A stretch of 32,516 nt of DNA from Lachnospiraceae bacterium. GTDB taxonomy: Bacteria > Bacillota > Clostridia > Lachnospirales > Lachnospiraceae. The notes under the pieces are model-generated. The model saw only the letters and a list, made by a program, of their open reading frames with translations. It did not search any database and had not been told where the DNA came from. Shown one piece after another: positions 14,116 through 21,107 of the stretch. The stretch spans positions 1 to 32,516 of the forward strand of contig JAGHER010000185.1 of assembly GCA_017889125.1 (NCBI GenBank). Reading direction: 5' to 3'. The translations under genes and the position numbers were made by a program. Every line of letters begins with the position of its first letter. Position 1 is the stretch's first letter.

Positions 14116-14499
14116 ATGAAGGAAACAGCCATGAGGACAGCGATCGGAGTTGTAGAGCAGAAGAATCAGGAGAGAGAGCAGCAGAGAAAACGGAGAAGGA
14201 TGCAGGTTTATCATCGGAAGCTTACTCTGCTTACCGTGGTTTTGCTGCTGGGGGTCCATGTATGCGGACTGATGATGGTAAATGCATTTGCTGACGAGGC
14301 ACCGGCACCCGCCAGGCAGGCCTGCTATACCAGCATCCAGATCCAGCCGGGAGACAGTCTCTGGAGCATTGCTTCCCGCTATGCGGAGGGAAGCCCCATG
14401 GACACACGCCAGTATGTGCGGGAGCTGATGCGTATGAACCGTCTGGCGGATGAGACGATCCATGCAGGGAATTACCTGACTGTGGTGTATTATCAGTAA
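14116..14499 (+). CDS. LysM membrane protein, YneA-like SOS division inhibitor candidate
   Basis: A 127-residue protein: basic, Q/R/K-rich cytoplasmic N terminus (about 13-35), one hydrophobic helix (about 38-60), and a C-terminal LysM domain (about 73-125; IQPGDSLWSIASRYAEG...MRMNRLADETIHAGNYLTVVYY). This is the layout of Bacillus YneA, an SOS-induced division inhibitor with a single membrane segment and extracellular LysM. Divergence from lexA and three LexA boxes around its promoter support the same role. ATG 14116 has AAGGGGG upstream; a TTG at 14113 is less likely. The sequence is not close enough to call yneA by homology alone. Confidence 0.82.
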   Translation: MKETAMRTAIGVVEQKNQEREQQRKRRRMQVYHRKLTLLTVVLLLGVHVCGLMMVNAFADEAPAPARQACYTSIQIQPGDSLWSIASRYAEGSPMDTRQYVRELMRMNRLADETIHAGNYLTVVYYQ

Positions 14500-14617
14500 T
14501 TTTTGTAAATTCCGGCTGATGACGGGTTACTGGCTAAGAAATGGCCGAGAAAATTCTGGACTTCCGCGGAGACTGATGTATAATGAAGGAAATAAAGCAG
14601 TAAAGGAGGAGTATTCT

Positions 14618-15436
14618 ATGATTTTCAAAGACCGCTTCAAAGATAAGGTTATGATTCTCACCGGTGCGGCCAGAGGCATTGGCAGGACCACCGCACTTCG
14701 GGCTGCCCAGGAAGGGGCTAAGCTGGTTTTGGCAGACCGCCTTGCCGATGAGGGTGAAGAGACCCTTGCCATGATCCGTCAGGAAGGCGGGGAGGCCATC
14801 TTTATCCCCATGGATCTTTCTGTAGAGGATAATGCCCAGCTGCTGGTAGAAAAGGCTGTGGAGGCCTACGGCCGCCTGGACATTGCGGTGAATAATGCCG
14901 GTGTCATGGGAAGACCGAATCCCGTACATCTTCTTCCGAAGGAAGATATGGACTACACCTTTGCCAATAATTTTTATACGGTGTATTTCTGCTGTAAGTA
15001 TGAGCTGCGTCAGTTCATTGCACAGGGACAGGGCGGAGTCATCGTGAACAATGCATCAATTGCCGGTATGACCGGTCTGGAAGGAAATCCGGCCTACAAC
15101 GCATCCAAGCATGCCGTGAATGGCCTGACGAAGAATCTGGCACTGGATTATCAGCGCTATGGAATTCGCGTCAATTCTGTGAACCCGTCCGGCACGAAGA
15201 CGCCGATGGTGGACGAGGCCTATGCATATGTAAAGAGCAAGATCGACGCGGCTATAGCGGCTGGTGTAGATCCTAAAGAAATTGCCAATATGGGCGGCAG
15301 AAAGCAGATGCCCATCATCAACCGCCAGGCAGAGCCATGGGAGCAGGCGGCAGCCATCCTGTTCCTTTGCTCAGAAGACGCCAATTATATGACTGGCGCC
15401 ACACTTCAGACTGACGGCGGCTGGACCTCCTTCTAA
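14618..15436 (+). CDS. Short-chain dehydrogenase/reductase (classical SDR)
   Basis: A 272-residue NAD(P)-dependent oxidoreductase. Coenzyme motif TGAARGIG (15-22), NNAG (92-95), and catalytic Ser147, Tyr160 and Lys164 (YNASK) are intact; the C terminus ends LQTDGGWTSF. D40 after the second strand (VLAD) favours NAD over NADP. ATG 14618 follows AAAGGAGGA with ideal spacing; a 33-residue upstream extension from 14519 is rejected. A TATAAT at 14579-14584 may be its -10 but no -35 is clear. Substrate unknown: SDRs of this type act on sugars, polyols or steroids. The stop codon overlaps that of the convergent recombinase gene by 2 nt. Confidence 0.9.
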   Translation: MIFKDRFKDKVMILTGAARGIGRTTALRAAQEGAKLVLADRLADEGEETLAMIRQEGGEAIFIPMDLSVEDNAQLLVEKAVEAYGRLDIAVNNAGVMGRPNPVHLLPKEDMDYTFANNFYTVYFCCKYELRQFIAQGQGGVIVNNASIAGMTGLEGNPAYNASKHAVNGLTKNLALDYQRYGIRVNSVNPSGTKTPMVDEAYAYVKSKIDAAIAAGVDPKEIANMGGRKQMPIINRQAEPWEQAAAILFLCSEDANYMTGATLQTDGGWTSF

Positions 15437-16494
15437 AAAGGAGAGTCCTCCCGGAGACGCACTGCGTTGCGTGCGCTTCTTCGCCGTTCATCCTCCAGCG
15501 CTGCGTAGTGCTTCTTGGTGGTGTTTACATCCGAGTGGCCCAGAACATCGGCTACCAGATAGATGTCACCCGTTTCCCGGTACAGATTTGTGCCGTAGGT
15601 GCTGCGCAGCTTGTGGGGGGTGATTTTTTTTAGGGGGGTTACAATCCGGGCGTATTTTTTAACCAGGTTTTCTACACTGCGCACGGAAAGGCGCCGGTTC
15701 TGCAGAGAGAGGAAGAGTGCATCCTCGTGTCCGGATTCCGGGATGATTTCCATCCGCTGGTCAAGATAGTCCAGTAAGGCGTCCTCCACCTCGGTTCCGA
15801 AATAGACGGTTACCTCTTTCCCGCCTTTTCGATGGATCCGTATGCCGCCATTTTTAAAGTCCACATCCTGAATGTTCAGCCCCACGCATTCGGAGACACG
15901 GATGCCGGTACCCAGCAGGAGCGTGAATAATGCCAGATCCCGTATTTTTGTTTTTTCGTGATATTCTTTTTGCTTGGGTGTGAGGCGTTCGCCTTGTTCT
16001 ACTTCATCCAGCAGCAGGGCGACCTCGTCTACATCCAGACGAATGATTTCCTTTTCATGAAGCTTGGGCATCTGGATGAGCGCTGCAGGATTGTTTTTCA
16101 GCTGTTCCTGCCGATAGAAGTAATTGTAAAAGCTTTTCAGCGAGGAGATCTTTCGCATGATTCCCCGTTCTTTATTGATGACTTCCTGGTTTCTGTCATT
16201 AAATCGGTACTTCAGATATTCCATAAATTCTTCCAGATCTACTGCATGGAGCTGATCCAGCTGTTCCAGACGGATATCGGTTATCTGCATATGTTGAAAA
16301 TCCGGCAGCTCTTTAATCAGAAACTCAAAGAATACCTTTAGATCATAGGCATAGGCGATACGTGTGCGGGAAGAGGTGCGCGGCTCAATTCCCCGAAAAA
16401 ATTGCAGACAAAAGGAGGGAAGTCCTTTCATCAGCTGGCGAAGATGAACCGTGTTATCCCGATCCTTCTGTTCGTGGTAGGAGAGAGTACTCAT
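15433..16494 (-). CDS. Tyrosine recombinase (XerC/XerD-like)
   Basis: A 353-residue tyrosine site-specific recombinase. N-terminal SAM-like core-binding domain (about 35-135), catalytic domain (about 150-345). Catalytic residues: R199 (GTGIRVSE), K224, H294 and R297 (TPHKLRSTYG), H320 (GHSDVNTT) and nucleophile Y330 (HY). ATG at complement of 16494 has AGAAGG 7 nt upstream; an ATG six codons earlier lacks one. It is somewhat longer than typical Xer proteins (about 300). No attachment site, phage or transposon gene was seen nearby, so it reads as a chromosomal housekeeping-like recombinase rather than part of an element, but its target is unknown. Starts about 20 nt after the TtcA-like gene. 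Confidence 0.88.
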   Translation of the reverse strand: MSTLSYHEQKDRDNTVHLRQLMKGLPSFCLQFFRGIEPRTSSRTRIAYAYDLKVFFEFLIKELPDFQHMQITDIRLEQLDQLHAVDLEEFMEYLKYRFNDRNQEVINKERGIMRKISSLKSFYNYFYRQEQLKNNPAALIQMPKLHEKEIIRLDVDEVALLLDEVEQGERLTPKQKEYHEKTKIRDLALFTLLLGTGIRVSECVGLNIQDVDFKNGGIRIHRKGGKEVTVYFGTEVEDALLDYLDQRMEIIPESGHEDALFLSLQNRRLSVRSVENLVKKYARIVTPLKKITPHKLRSTYGTNLYRETGDIYLVADVLGHSDVNTTKKHYAALEDERRRSARNAVRLREDSPF

Positions 16495-16514
16495 GATAAA
16501 ACCTTCTTTCATTA

Positions 16515-17240
16515 TTATTTTTCTGTAACAGGCCAGCCAGGAATATTTCCGCCGCAGATAGCGTGAAACATTCTGTCCCTGGCACTGGGGATCTGTTGGT
16601 TTAATTCTTTCGTTAAAGTTTTCACAAATTCCCTGCGGGTTTTTCCGTCTGCCGGACAGGGATTTTTGCAGACCGGCAGCTGATATTTATTGCGGAATCC
16701 CAGGACTTCCGCTTCTGAGACAAAGATCAGCGGACGGATCACAGACAGCCCGGTACGATCCAGCTTCGTATAGGGAGAAAAGGAATAAAACCGTCCTTCA
16801 TAGAGCATAGAAAGCAGCATGGTTTCTACAACATCGTCCTTGTGGTGGGCATAGGCAATTTTATTGCAGCCTGATTCTAAAGCGGCCTGATTGAGCGCAC
16901 CTTTGCGCATCCTGGCACAGAGGGAGCAGGGATTAGCCTCCTTACGGGCCTCAAAGATGATTTTTCCGATTTCAGTGGGAATTACCTTGTAGGGCACGGA
17001 AAAGTGGCTGCAAAGTGCCTTTATGGGCTCCAAATCCATATTGCCAAATCCCAGATCTACGGTAATGGCGGATAAAGAAAAAGGATTTGGATAAAACCGC
17101 TGCAGGTTAGCCAAAGCATAAAGAAGAGTCAGGCTGTCCTTGCCGCCGGAGATGCCTAATGCAATATGGTCACCGGGATCGATCATATGATAGGTATCCA
17201 CGGCCTGGCGGGTGAGACTGAGGAGACGCTGTAACTTCAT
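16515..17240 (-). CDS. TtcA-like PP-loop tRNA thiolation protein
   Basis: A 241-residue ATP pyrophosphatase of the TtcA group, which thiolates C32 of tRNAs using ATP and an iron-sulfur cluster. SGGKDS (31-36) is the PP-loop. C105 and C108 (PCSLC) and C195 (KNPCPADG) match the cluster-binding cysteines of TtcA. AHHKDDVVETMLLSM matches the family core. ATG at complement of 17240 has AAAGGA about 11 nt upstream; an upstream TTG at 17276 is less likely. It probably heads a two-gene transcript with the recombinase. A 7-bp inverted repeat lies in front of it. Confidence 0.88.
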   Translation of the reverse strand: MKLQRLLSLTRQAVDTYHMIDPGDHIALGISGGKDSLTLLYALANLQRFYPNPFSLSAITVDLGFGNMDLEPIKALCSHFSVPYKVIPTEIGKIIFEARKEANPCSLCARMRKGALNQAALESGCNKIAYAHHKDDVVETMLLSMLYEGRFYSFSPYTKLDRTGLSVIRPLIFVSEAEVLGFRNKYQLPVCKNPCPADGKTRREFVKTLTKELNQQIPSARDRMFHAICGGNIPGWPVTEK

Positions 17241-17273
17241 AAGTAAAAGAGTCCTTTCGTTGAGATTATGGCG

Positions 17274-17309
17274 CAACTATTCGTTAAACTAGACTTTCGC
17301 GCATAGTTG
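17274..17309. repeat. Inverted repeat upstream of the TtcA-like gene
   Basis: CAACTAT (17274-17280) and ATAGTTG (17303-17309) form an inverted repeat with 22-nt centre in the region where a minus-strand promoter would be expected. It may be an operator; no regulator gene is adjacent. Confidence 0.4.
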
Positions 17310-17332
17310 GAACTGGTACTATTCTAATAGAA

Positions 17333-17363
17333 AAAGCCCAAACTGTCAACCAGCCTGGGCTTT
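17333..17363 (-). terminator. Terminator after ktrA
   Basis: Read on the minus strand, AAAGCCCA pairs with TGGGCTTT (17356-17363 with 17333-17340), 8 bp, followed by TTTTTCT. It starts 5 nt after the ktrA stop. Confidence 0.8.
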
Positions 17364-17367
17364 CTAT

Positions 17368-18036
17368 TTACTCAATACTCTTTTCGAACCGGCGCATGTT
17401 GTCACTCTTTCCGATGACTACGATTACGTCAGATTGGTTAAAGGAATATTCGGGGCGAATCTCAATGTCGGTGACACCGTTGTGTTCGATTGCAATGATG
17501 TTTAACTGGTATTTCTGACGGATATTGCTGCTTAGTACGGTCTGTCCTGCCAGTTTTGCGGACACCTTTATTTTGGCTACTTCTACATGGTTATCCAGGG
17601 AAATATAATCCAGTACGCTTGTGGTGGTCAGGCTTTTGGCAAGGCGCAGGGCCATGTCTCGTTCTGGGTAGACGATTTCTGCCCCCAGCTTTTCCAGAAC
17701 CTCGCCCTGGTCCTGGCTGATGGCTTTGGAAATCACCCTTCTGACACCGAGATTTACCACATTTAAGGTGACCAGGATGCTGGTGTCAATGGCTTCGCCG
17801 ATGCAGACGATCACAGTATCGCAATTTTGTATTCCAATTTCTTCCAGGACCTGTTTGGTCAGCTCGCTGGCTACGTAGGCGTAGTCGGTGTACTCTCTCA
17901 TCGCTTTTACTTTGCTCTCATTTCGGTCTACTACGATTACCTCGTGGCCAGCCTCGATCAGCTTTAACGCCAGAGCGGTTCCAAATCGGCCCAGGCCGAT
18001 GATTCCGAAAGATGTGTTTTTTGGTGCTTTAAACAT
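17368..18036 (-). CDS. ktrA: KtrA-type potassium channel gating subunit
   Basis: A 222-residue cytoplasmic RCK protein that forms an octameric ring and gates KtrB in response to nucleotides. RCK_N (about 9-130) starts GIIGLGRFG, a Rossmann GxGxxG, with acidic D37 (VVDRNE) ending strand two; RCK_C (about 140-222) follows. Single-RCK architecture differs from the two-RCK TrkA at 27062. It lies 12 nt after ktrB, co-transcribed, and a terminator follows. Confidence 0.93.
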   Translation of the reverse strand: MFKAPKNTSFGIIGLGRFGTALALKLIEAGHEVIVVDRNESKVKAMREYTDYAYVASELTKQVLEEIGIQNCDTVIVCIGEAIDTSILVTLNVVNLGVRRVISKAISQDQGEVLEKLGAEIVYPERDMALRLAKSLTTTSVLDYISLDNHVEVAKIKVSAKLAGQTVLSSNIRQKYQLNIIAIEHNGVTDIEIRPEYSFNQSDVIVVIGKSDNMRRFEKSIE

Positions 18037-18048
18037 AGAAAATCCTCC

Positions 18049-19368
18049 CTATCCAATGGTTATGTTTTCTTCCGTAAATACAGCAGTTGTGGGCTGCTTG
18101 AAGGACCACATGCTTACAATGGTCATTGCGCCAAGGCGTCCGATAAACATGATCAATACCAGAAGCAGCTTGCTGGCGGGAAGCAGATCCGGCGTTATGC
18201 CGGTGGAAAGGCCTACGGTGCCGAATGCCGATGTAACTTCAAATAAAATCTGAATAAAGGTGTATCCCGGTTCCAGAAGGCACAGGGCCAGTGTCCCCAT
18301 GCACACTGTCAGCATGGATAAAAATGCGATGATGAAGGCTTTGGAAATGTCATCATCCGGAATTTTTCGGTAAAAGGCCATGCAGTGCTGATTGGTTGCG
18401 GCGCTTCTGGTGGCGCTGAGCATCACGAAAAAGGTACTGGTCTTGATGCCGCCGCCGGTGGAGCCAGGGGATGCGCCGATAAACATCAGCACAATAAGGA
18501 CAAAGAGTCCGGCGCTGCTGAATTCACCAATGGGATACGTGGAGAATCCGGCAGTTCTGGCGGATACGCTGTGAAAGAATGCTCCCATCCAGGATATGTC
18601 TTCGGTAGCCTTCAGCAAAAGGGTTCCTACAGCCAGAAGGATGACGGAGGTAAGAATGACTACCTTTGAGTGCAGGCTCAGCTTCTTAAAACGGCGGTTT
18701 CGAAGAATGTCCAGGATAACCAGGAAACCCAGTCCGCCGAATATAATCAGAAAACAGGTGGTCAGATTCAGCAGAATATTGTTCTGATAGGGAATCAGGT
18801 TGGTCAGATTTCCAAGGATATCAAAGCCGGAATTATTGAAGGCGGCGATGGAATGGAAAATGCTGATTCCAAGAGCGCTTAACGGCGGGTAATCCTGTAC
18901 AAAGACCAGAAAGCTTAAAACGGCACCGGCAGTTTCAAAGCACAGGGTGGTCAGAAGCACAGCCTTGACCAGCCGGATCAGTCCACGTGAGCTGCTGACG
19001 TTCATTGCTTCCTTTACCATCAGACGGCCCTTCATGCTGACCCGCTTTCCGGCAGCCAGGATCAGGCCTACGCCTACGGAAGTTACGCCCAGTCCGCCGA
19101 TTTGGATTAAAAGAGCCACAACGGCTCTTCCGAAGACCGTGAAATGATCTGCTGTGTCAATGGCGATCAGTCCGGTTACACAGACGGCACTGGTGGAGGT
19201 AAACAGCGCATCCACGAAGGTCACCTGTACACCTGGACGAATGGAAACGGGAAGCATTAAAAGGATTGCTCCCAAAAGGATTACCGAAGCAAAGCCCAAA
19301 GAAATCAATCTGGCTGGAGATTGTTTTTTTAGCTGATTTACAGCTGATTTAAAAGGCGAAAGTATCAT
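18049..19368 (-). CDS. ktrB: KtrB/TrkH-family potassium channel subunit
   Basis: A 439-residue integral membrane protein of the TrkH/KtrB superfamily, made of four M1-P-M2 repeats. Filter-loop regions seen: TSTSAVCVTGL, AAFNNSGFDILG, SARTAGFSTY and TSAFGTVGLSTG, each with the expected glycine. Length and the adjacent single-RCK KtrA support a Ktr-type (sodium-stimulated) system rather than Trk. ATG at complement of 19368 has GAGGA about 8 nt upstream. The 75-nt gap to the LCP gene is AT-rich with TTAATTATTAA-like symmetry but no clear promoter. Confidence 0.92.
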   Translation of the reverse strand: MILSPFKSAVNQLKKQSPARLISLGFASVILLGAILLMLPVSIRPGVQVTFVDALFTSTSAVCVTGLIAIDTADHFTVFGRAVVALLIQIGGLGVTSVGVGLILAAGKRVSMKGRLMVKEAMNVSSSRGLIRLVKAVLLTTLCFETAGAVLSFLVFVQDYPPLSALGISIFHSIAAFNNSGFDILGNLTNLIPYQNNILLNLTTCFLIIFGGLGFLVILDILRNRRFKKLSLHSKVVILTSVILLAVGTLLLKATEDISWMGAFFHSVSARTAGFSTYPIGEFSSAGLFVLIVLMFIGASPGSTGGGIKTSTFFVMLSATRSAATNQHCMAFYRKIPDDDISKAFIIAFLSMLTVCMGTLALCLLEPGYTFIQILFEVTSAFGTVGLSTGITPDLLPASKLLLVLIMFIGRLGAMTIVSMWSFKQPTTAVFTEENITIG

Positions 19369-19443
19369 GTCATTTTCCTCAACTGGTTGTCATGTGAATG
19401 TCTTTTTTGTTTTGCGATTAATAATTAATAGCAGTGATGCGGC

Positions 19444-21057
19444 TTATGGCTGCTGGAAGCCAGGGCCATACTCTTCAGTTGACTCTTCTGTCGGTTTCGT
19501 CTGATTGACATTGGGACTTTCAGAAGATGGCTCTGCGGCGCCAGGCCCCTGGTAAATCTGCTCCTGAGACAAGGTGCTCTCTTCTGGTTCAAGGGGTTCT
19601 ACATGAGCTGGATTGTCCTTTGAGGGATCCTTGTCCTCTTCATTGGAATTTTCCTTTTCACTGCTCTCCTCTTCTGCTTCCAGGCTTTCCTCATCGCTTT
19701 CCTCTTCCTGAGAGGGCGCGGTTTCCTGAGCAGGTGTTTCCTCCGGAGCGGCAGGCTGAGGAGCAGGCGTCCCGGCCCCTGAGGAGCCGCCGGAAGAGCC
19801 TGAGGAGCCGGTTAGATTGGAATCAACCCCGGTGGCAGTGCCTTCTTCGTAAATGCTGGTGATTTCACAGATTTTCTGGCTGATTTCTTTTACGGATGAA
19901 GACGGCACGTAGGCAGCATCATCAAAAAGAAACTGATGTAAAAGAATCACGTTGGATTCCAGCGTCATGGGAACAACGCAGTCCATTTTGGAAATCATCG
20001 CGGTAGTTTTGGCAAAGGGGAAGCCGCCGGTCTGCCCCAGGTAATAGCGGTTTACATTTGATGCCAGAGGAATTACATCCTCCACACCAATGCTGGTGGA
20101 AATTTCCGGAATTACCGTTGCGATTACCGTCTTTAATGTGTTCAGGTCTGCCTGCTTGGCTTTTTCCAGGGCCAGAGAAACTACCTTCCGCTGGCGTTCT
20201 GTCCGGTTAAAGTCAGTGTCCATCAGCCGCAGCCGACTGTATGCCACTGCCTGAACACCATCAAGATGATTCATGCCGGCCCTTTCCAGATGTGTGGAAT
20301 AGACCCCGGTGGACTCTACCGTTGCCGTGATAAAGGAATTTATGTATTTGAATTCGCTGTCAGTAATTTCCAGATCGATTCCGCCGAGAATATTAATGGC
20401 ATCAGCAACTGCCTTCCAGTTGAAGGTTGCGTAGTCATCTACATGGATATCCAGATTTCGCTCAAAGGTATCCAGGGCCTGCTGATATCCGCCTTTAAAA
20501 TATGCTTCATTGATCTTGTGGAAGCTGCCTTCGTCATCAATCTGTACGTATGTATCCCGATAGACGGATACCAGGCGGATTTCTCCGGTTTTTCGGCTGA
20601 TACTGGCAATCATCTGTACATCGGCCAGAGCACCTTTGCTTAAGTTGCCGTCACGGGAATCTACGCCAAAGACTGCAATATTCCAATAGCCGTCCCGATC
20701 CTTCATCCAACGCTTTACAAATAAGATTGCCGCTGCTGCTGCAAGGATGAGCAGCAGGGTAAGAAGGAGCCTTTTTCCTTTTTTCTTTTTGCGTCGGGGA
20801 GGTCTGTGACTGCCGGATGCAGAACGTTTTTTGGAGGGCGCCTGCTTAGGCACCGGATCTTCCTCGAGATAGGTGATTTCAAAGTCATCTTCCAGGTCAG
20901 GTGCGTTCCTTTGCTGAGAACGGATTTCCGGTCCGGCAGGATAAGAACGGCGGACATGCTGCTCTCCAGCTCTCGCCCCGGCTTTCCGTCTGCGCTGAGC
21001 CCGCATGCGGTCCAGCTCATCTTCATATTCTTCTTCGTAATCTTCTCTCCTAGACAT
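19444..21057 (-). CDS. LytR-CpsA-Psr (LCP) family protein
   Basis: A 537-residue membrane protein of the family that attaches teichoic acids or capsular polysaccharide from lipid carriers to peptidoglycan. N-terminal charged cytoplasmic tail (1-96, ending in a run of Lys/Arg), one membrane helix (97-115), then the LCP domain (about 125-305). The polyprenyl-pyrophosphate arginines and aspartates are visible: VFGVDSRDG, SVYRDTYV, YSRLRLMDTDFNRTERQR. The C-terminal ~125 residues are Pro/Glu/Ser-rich and disordered. Upstream is an NlpC/P60 hydrolase on the same strand, 50 nt away. The glycopolymer it transfers cannot be told. Confidence 0.92.
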   Translation of the reverse strand: MSRREDYEEEYEDELDRMRAQRRRKAGARAGEQHVRRSYPAGPEIRSQQRNAPDLEDDFEITYLEEDPVPKQAPSKKRSASGSHRPPRRKKKKGKRLLLTLLLILAAAAAILFVKRWMKDRDGYWNIAVFGVDSRDGNLSKGALADVQMIASISRKTGEIRLVSVYRDTYVQIDDEGSFHKINEAYFKGGYQQALDTFERNLDIHVDDYATFNWKAVADAINILGGIDLEITDSEFKYINSFITATVESTGVYSTHLERAGMNHLDGVQAVAYSRLRLMDTDFNRTERQRKVVSLALEKAKQADLNTLKTVIATVIPEISTSIGVEDVIPLASNVNRYYLGQTGGFPFAKTTAMISKMDCVVPMTLESNVILLHQFLFDDAAYVPSSSVKEISQKICEITSIYEEGTATGVDSNLTGSSGSSGGSSGAGTPAPQPAAPEETPAQETAPSQEEESDEESLEAEEESSEKENSNEEDKDPSKDNPAHVEPLEPEESTLSQEQIYQGPGAAEPSSESPNVNQTKPTEESTEEYGPGFQQP

Positions 21058-21107
21058 AAAATAAAACCTCTTTTACTGCAATAATGTGTGTGAAAGCTGG
21101 TTTATCA

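Noticed and set aside
14004-14294. 96-codon ORF overlapping the LysM gene
   Set aside because: Starts in the promoter -10 region and has no Shine-Dalgarno sequence; the LysM frame is supported by domain and signals.
15433-16494. Integrase as sign of a prophage or integrative element
   Set aside because: No attachment repeats, excisionase, phage or transfer genes were found nearby; neighbours are ordinary chromosomal genes.
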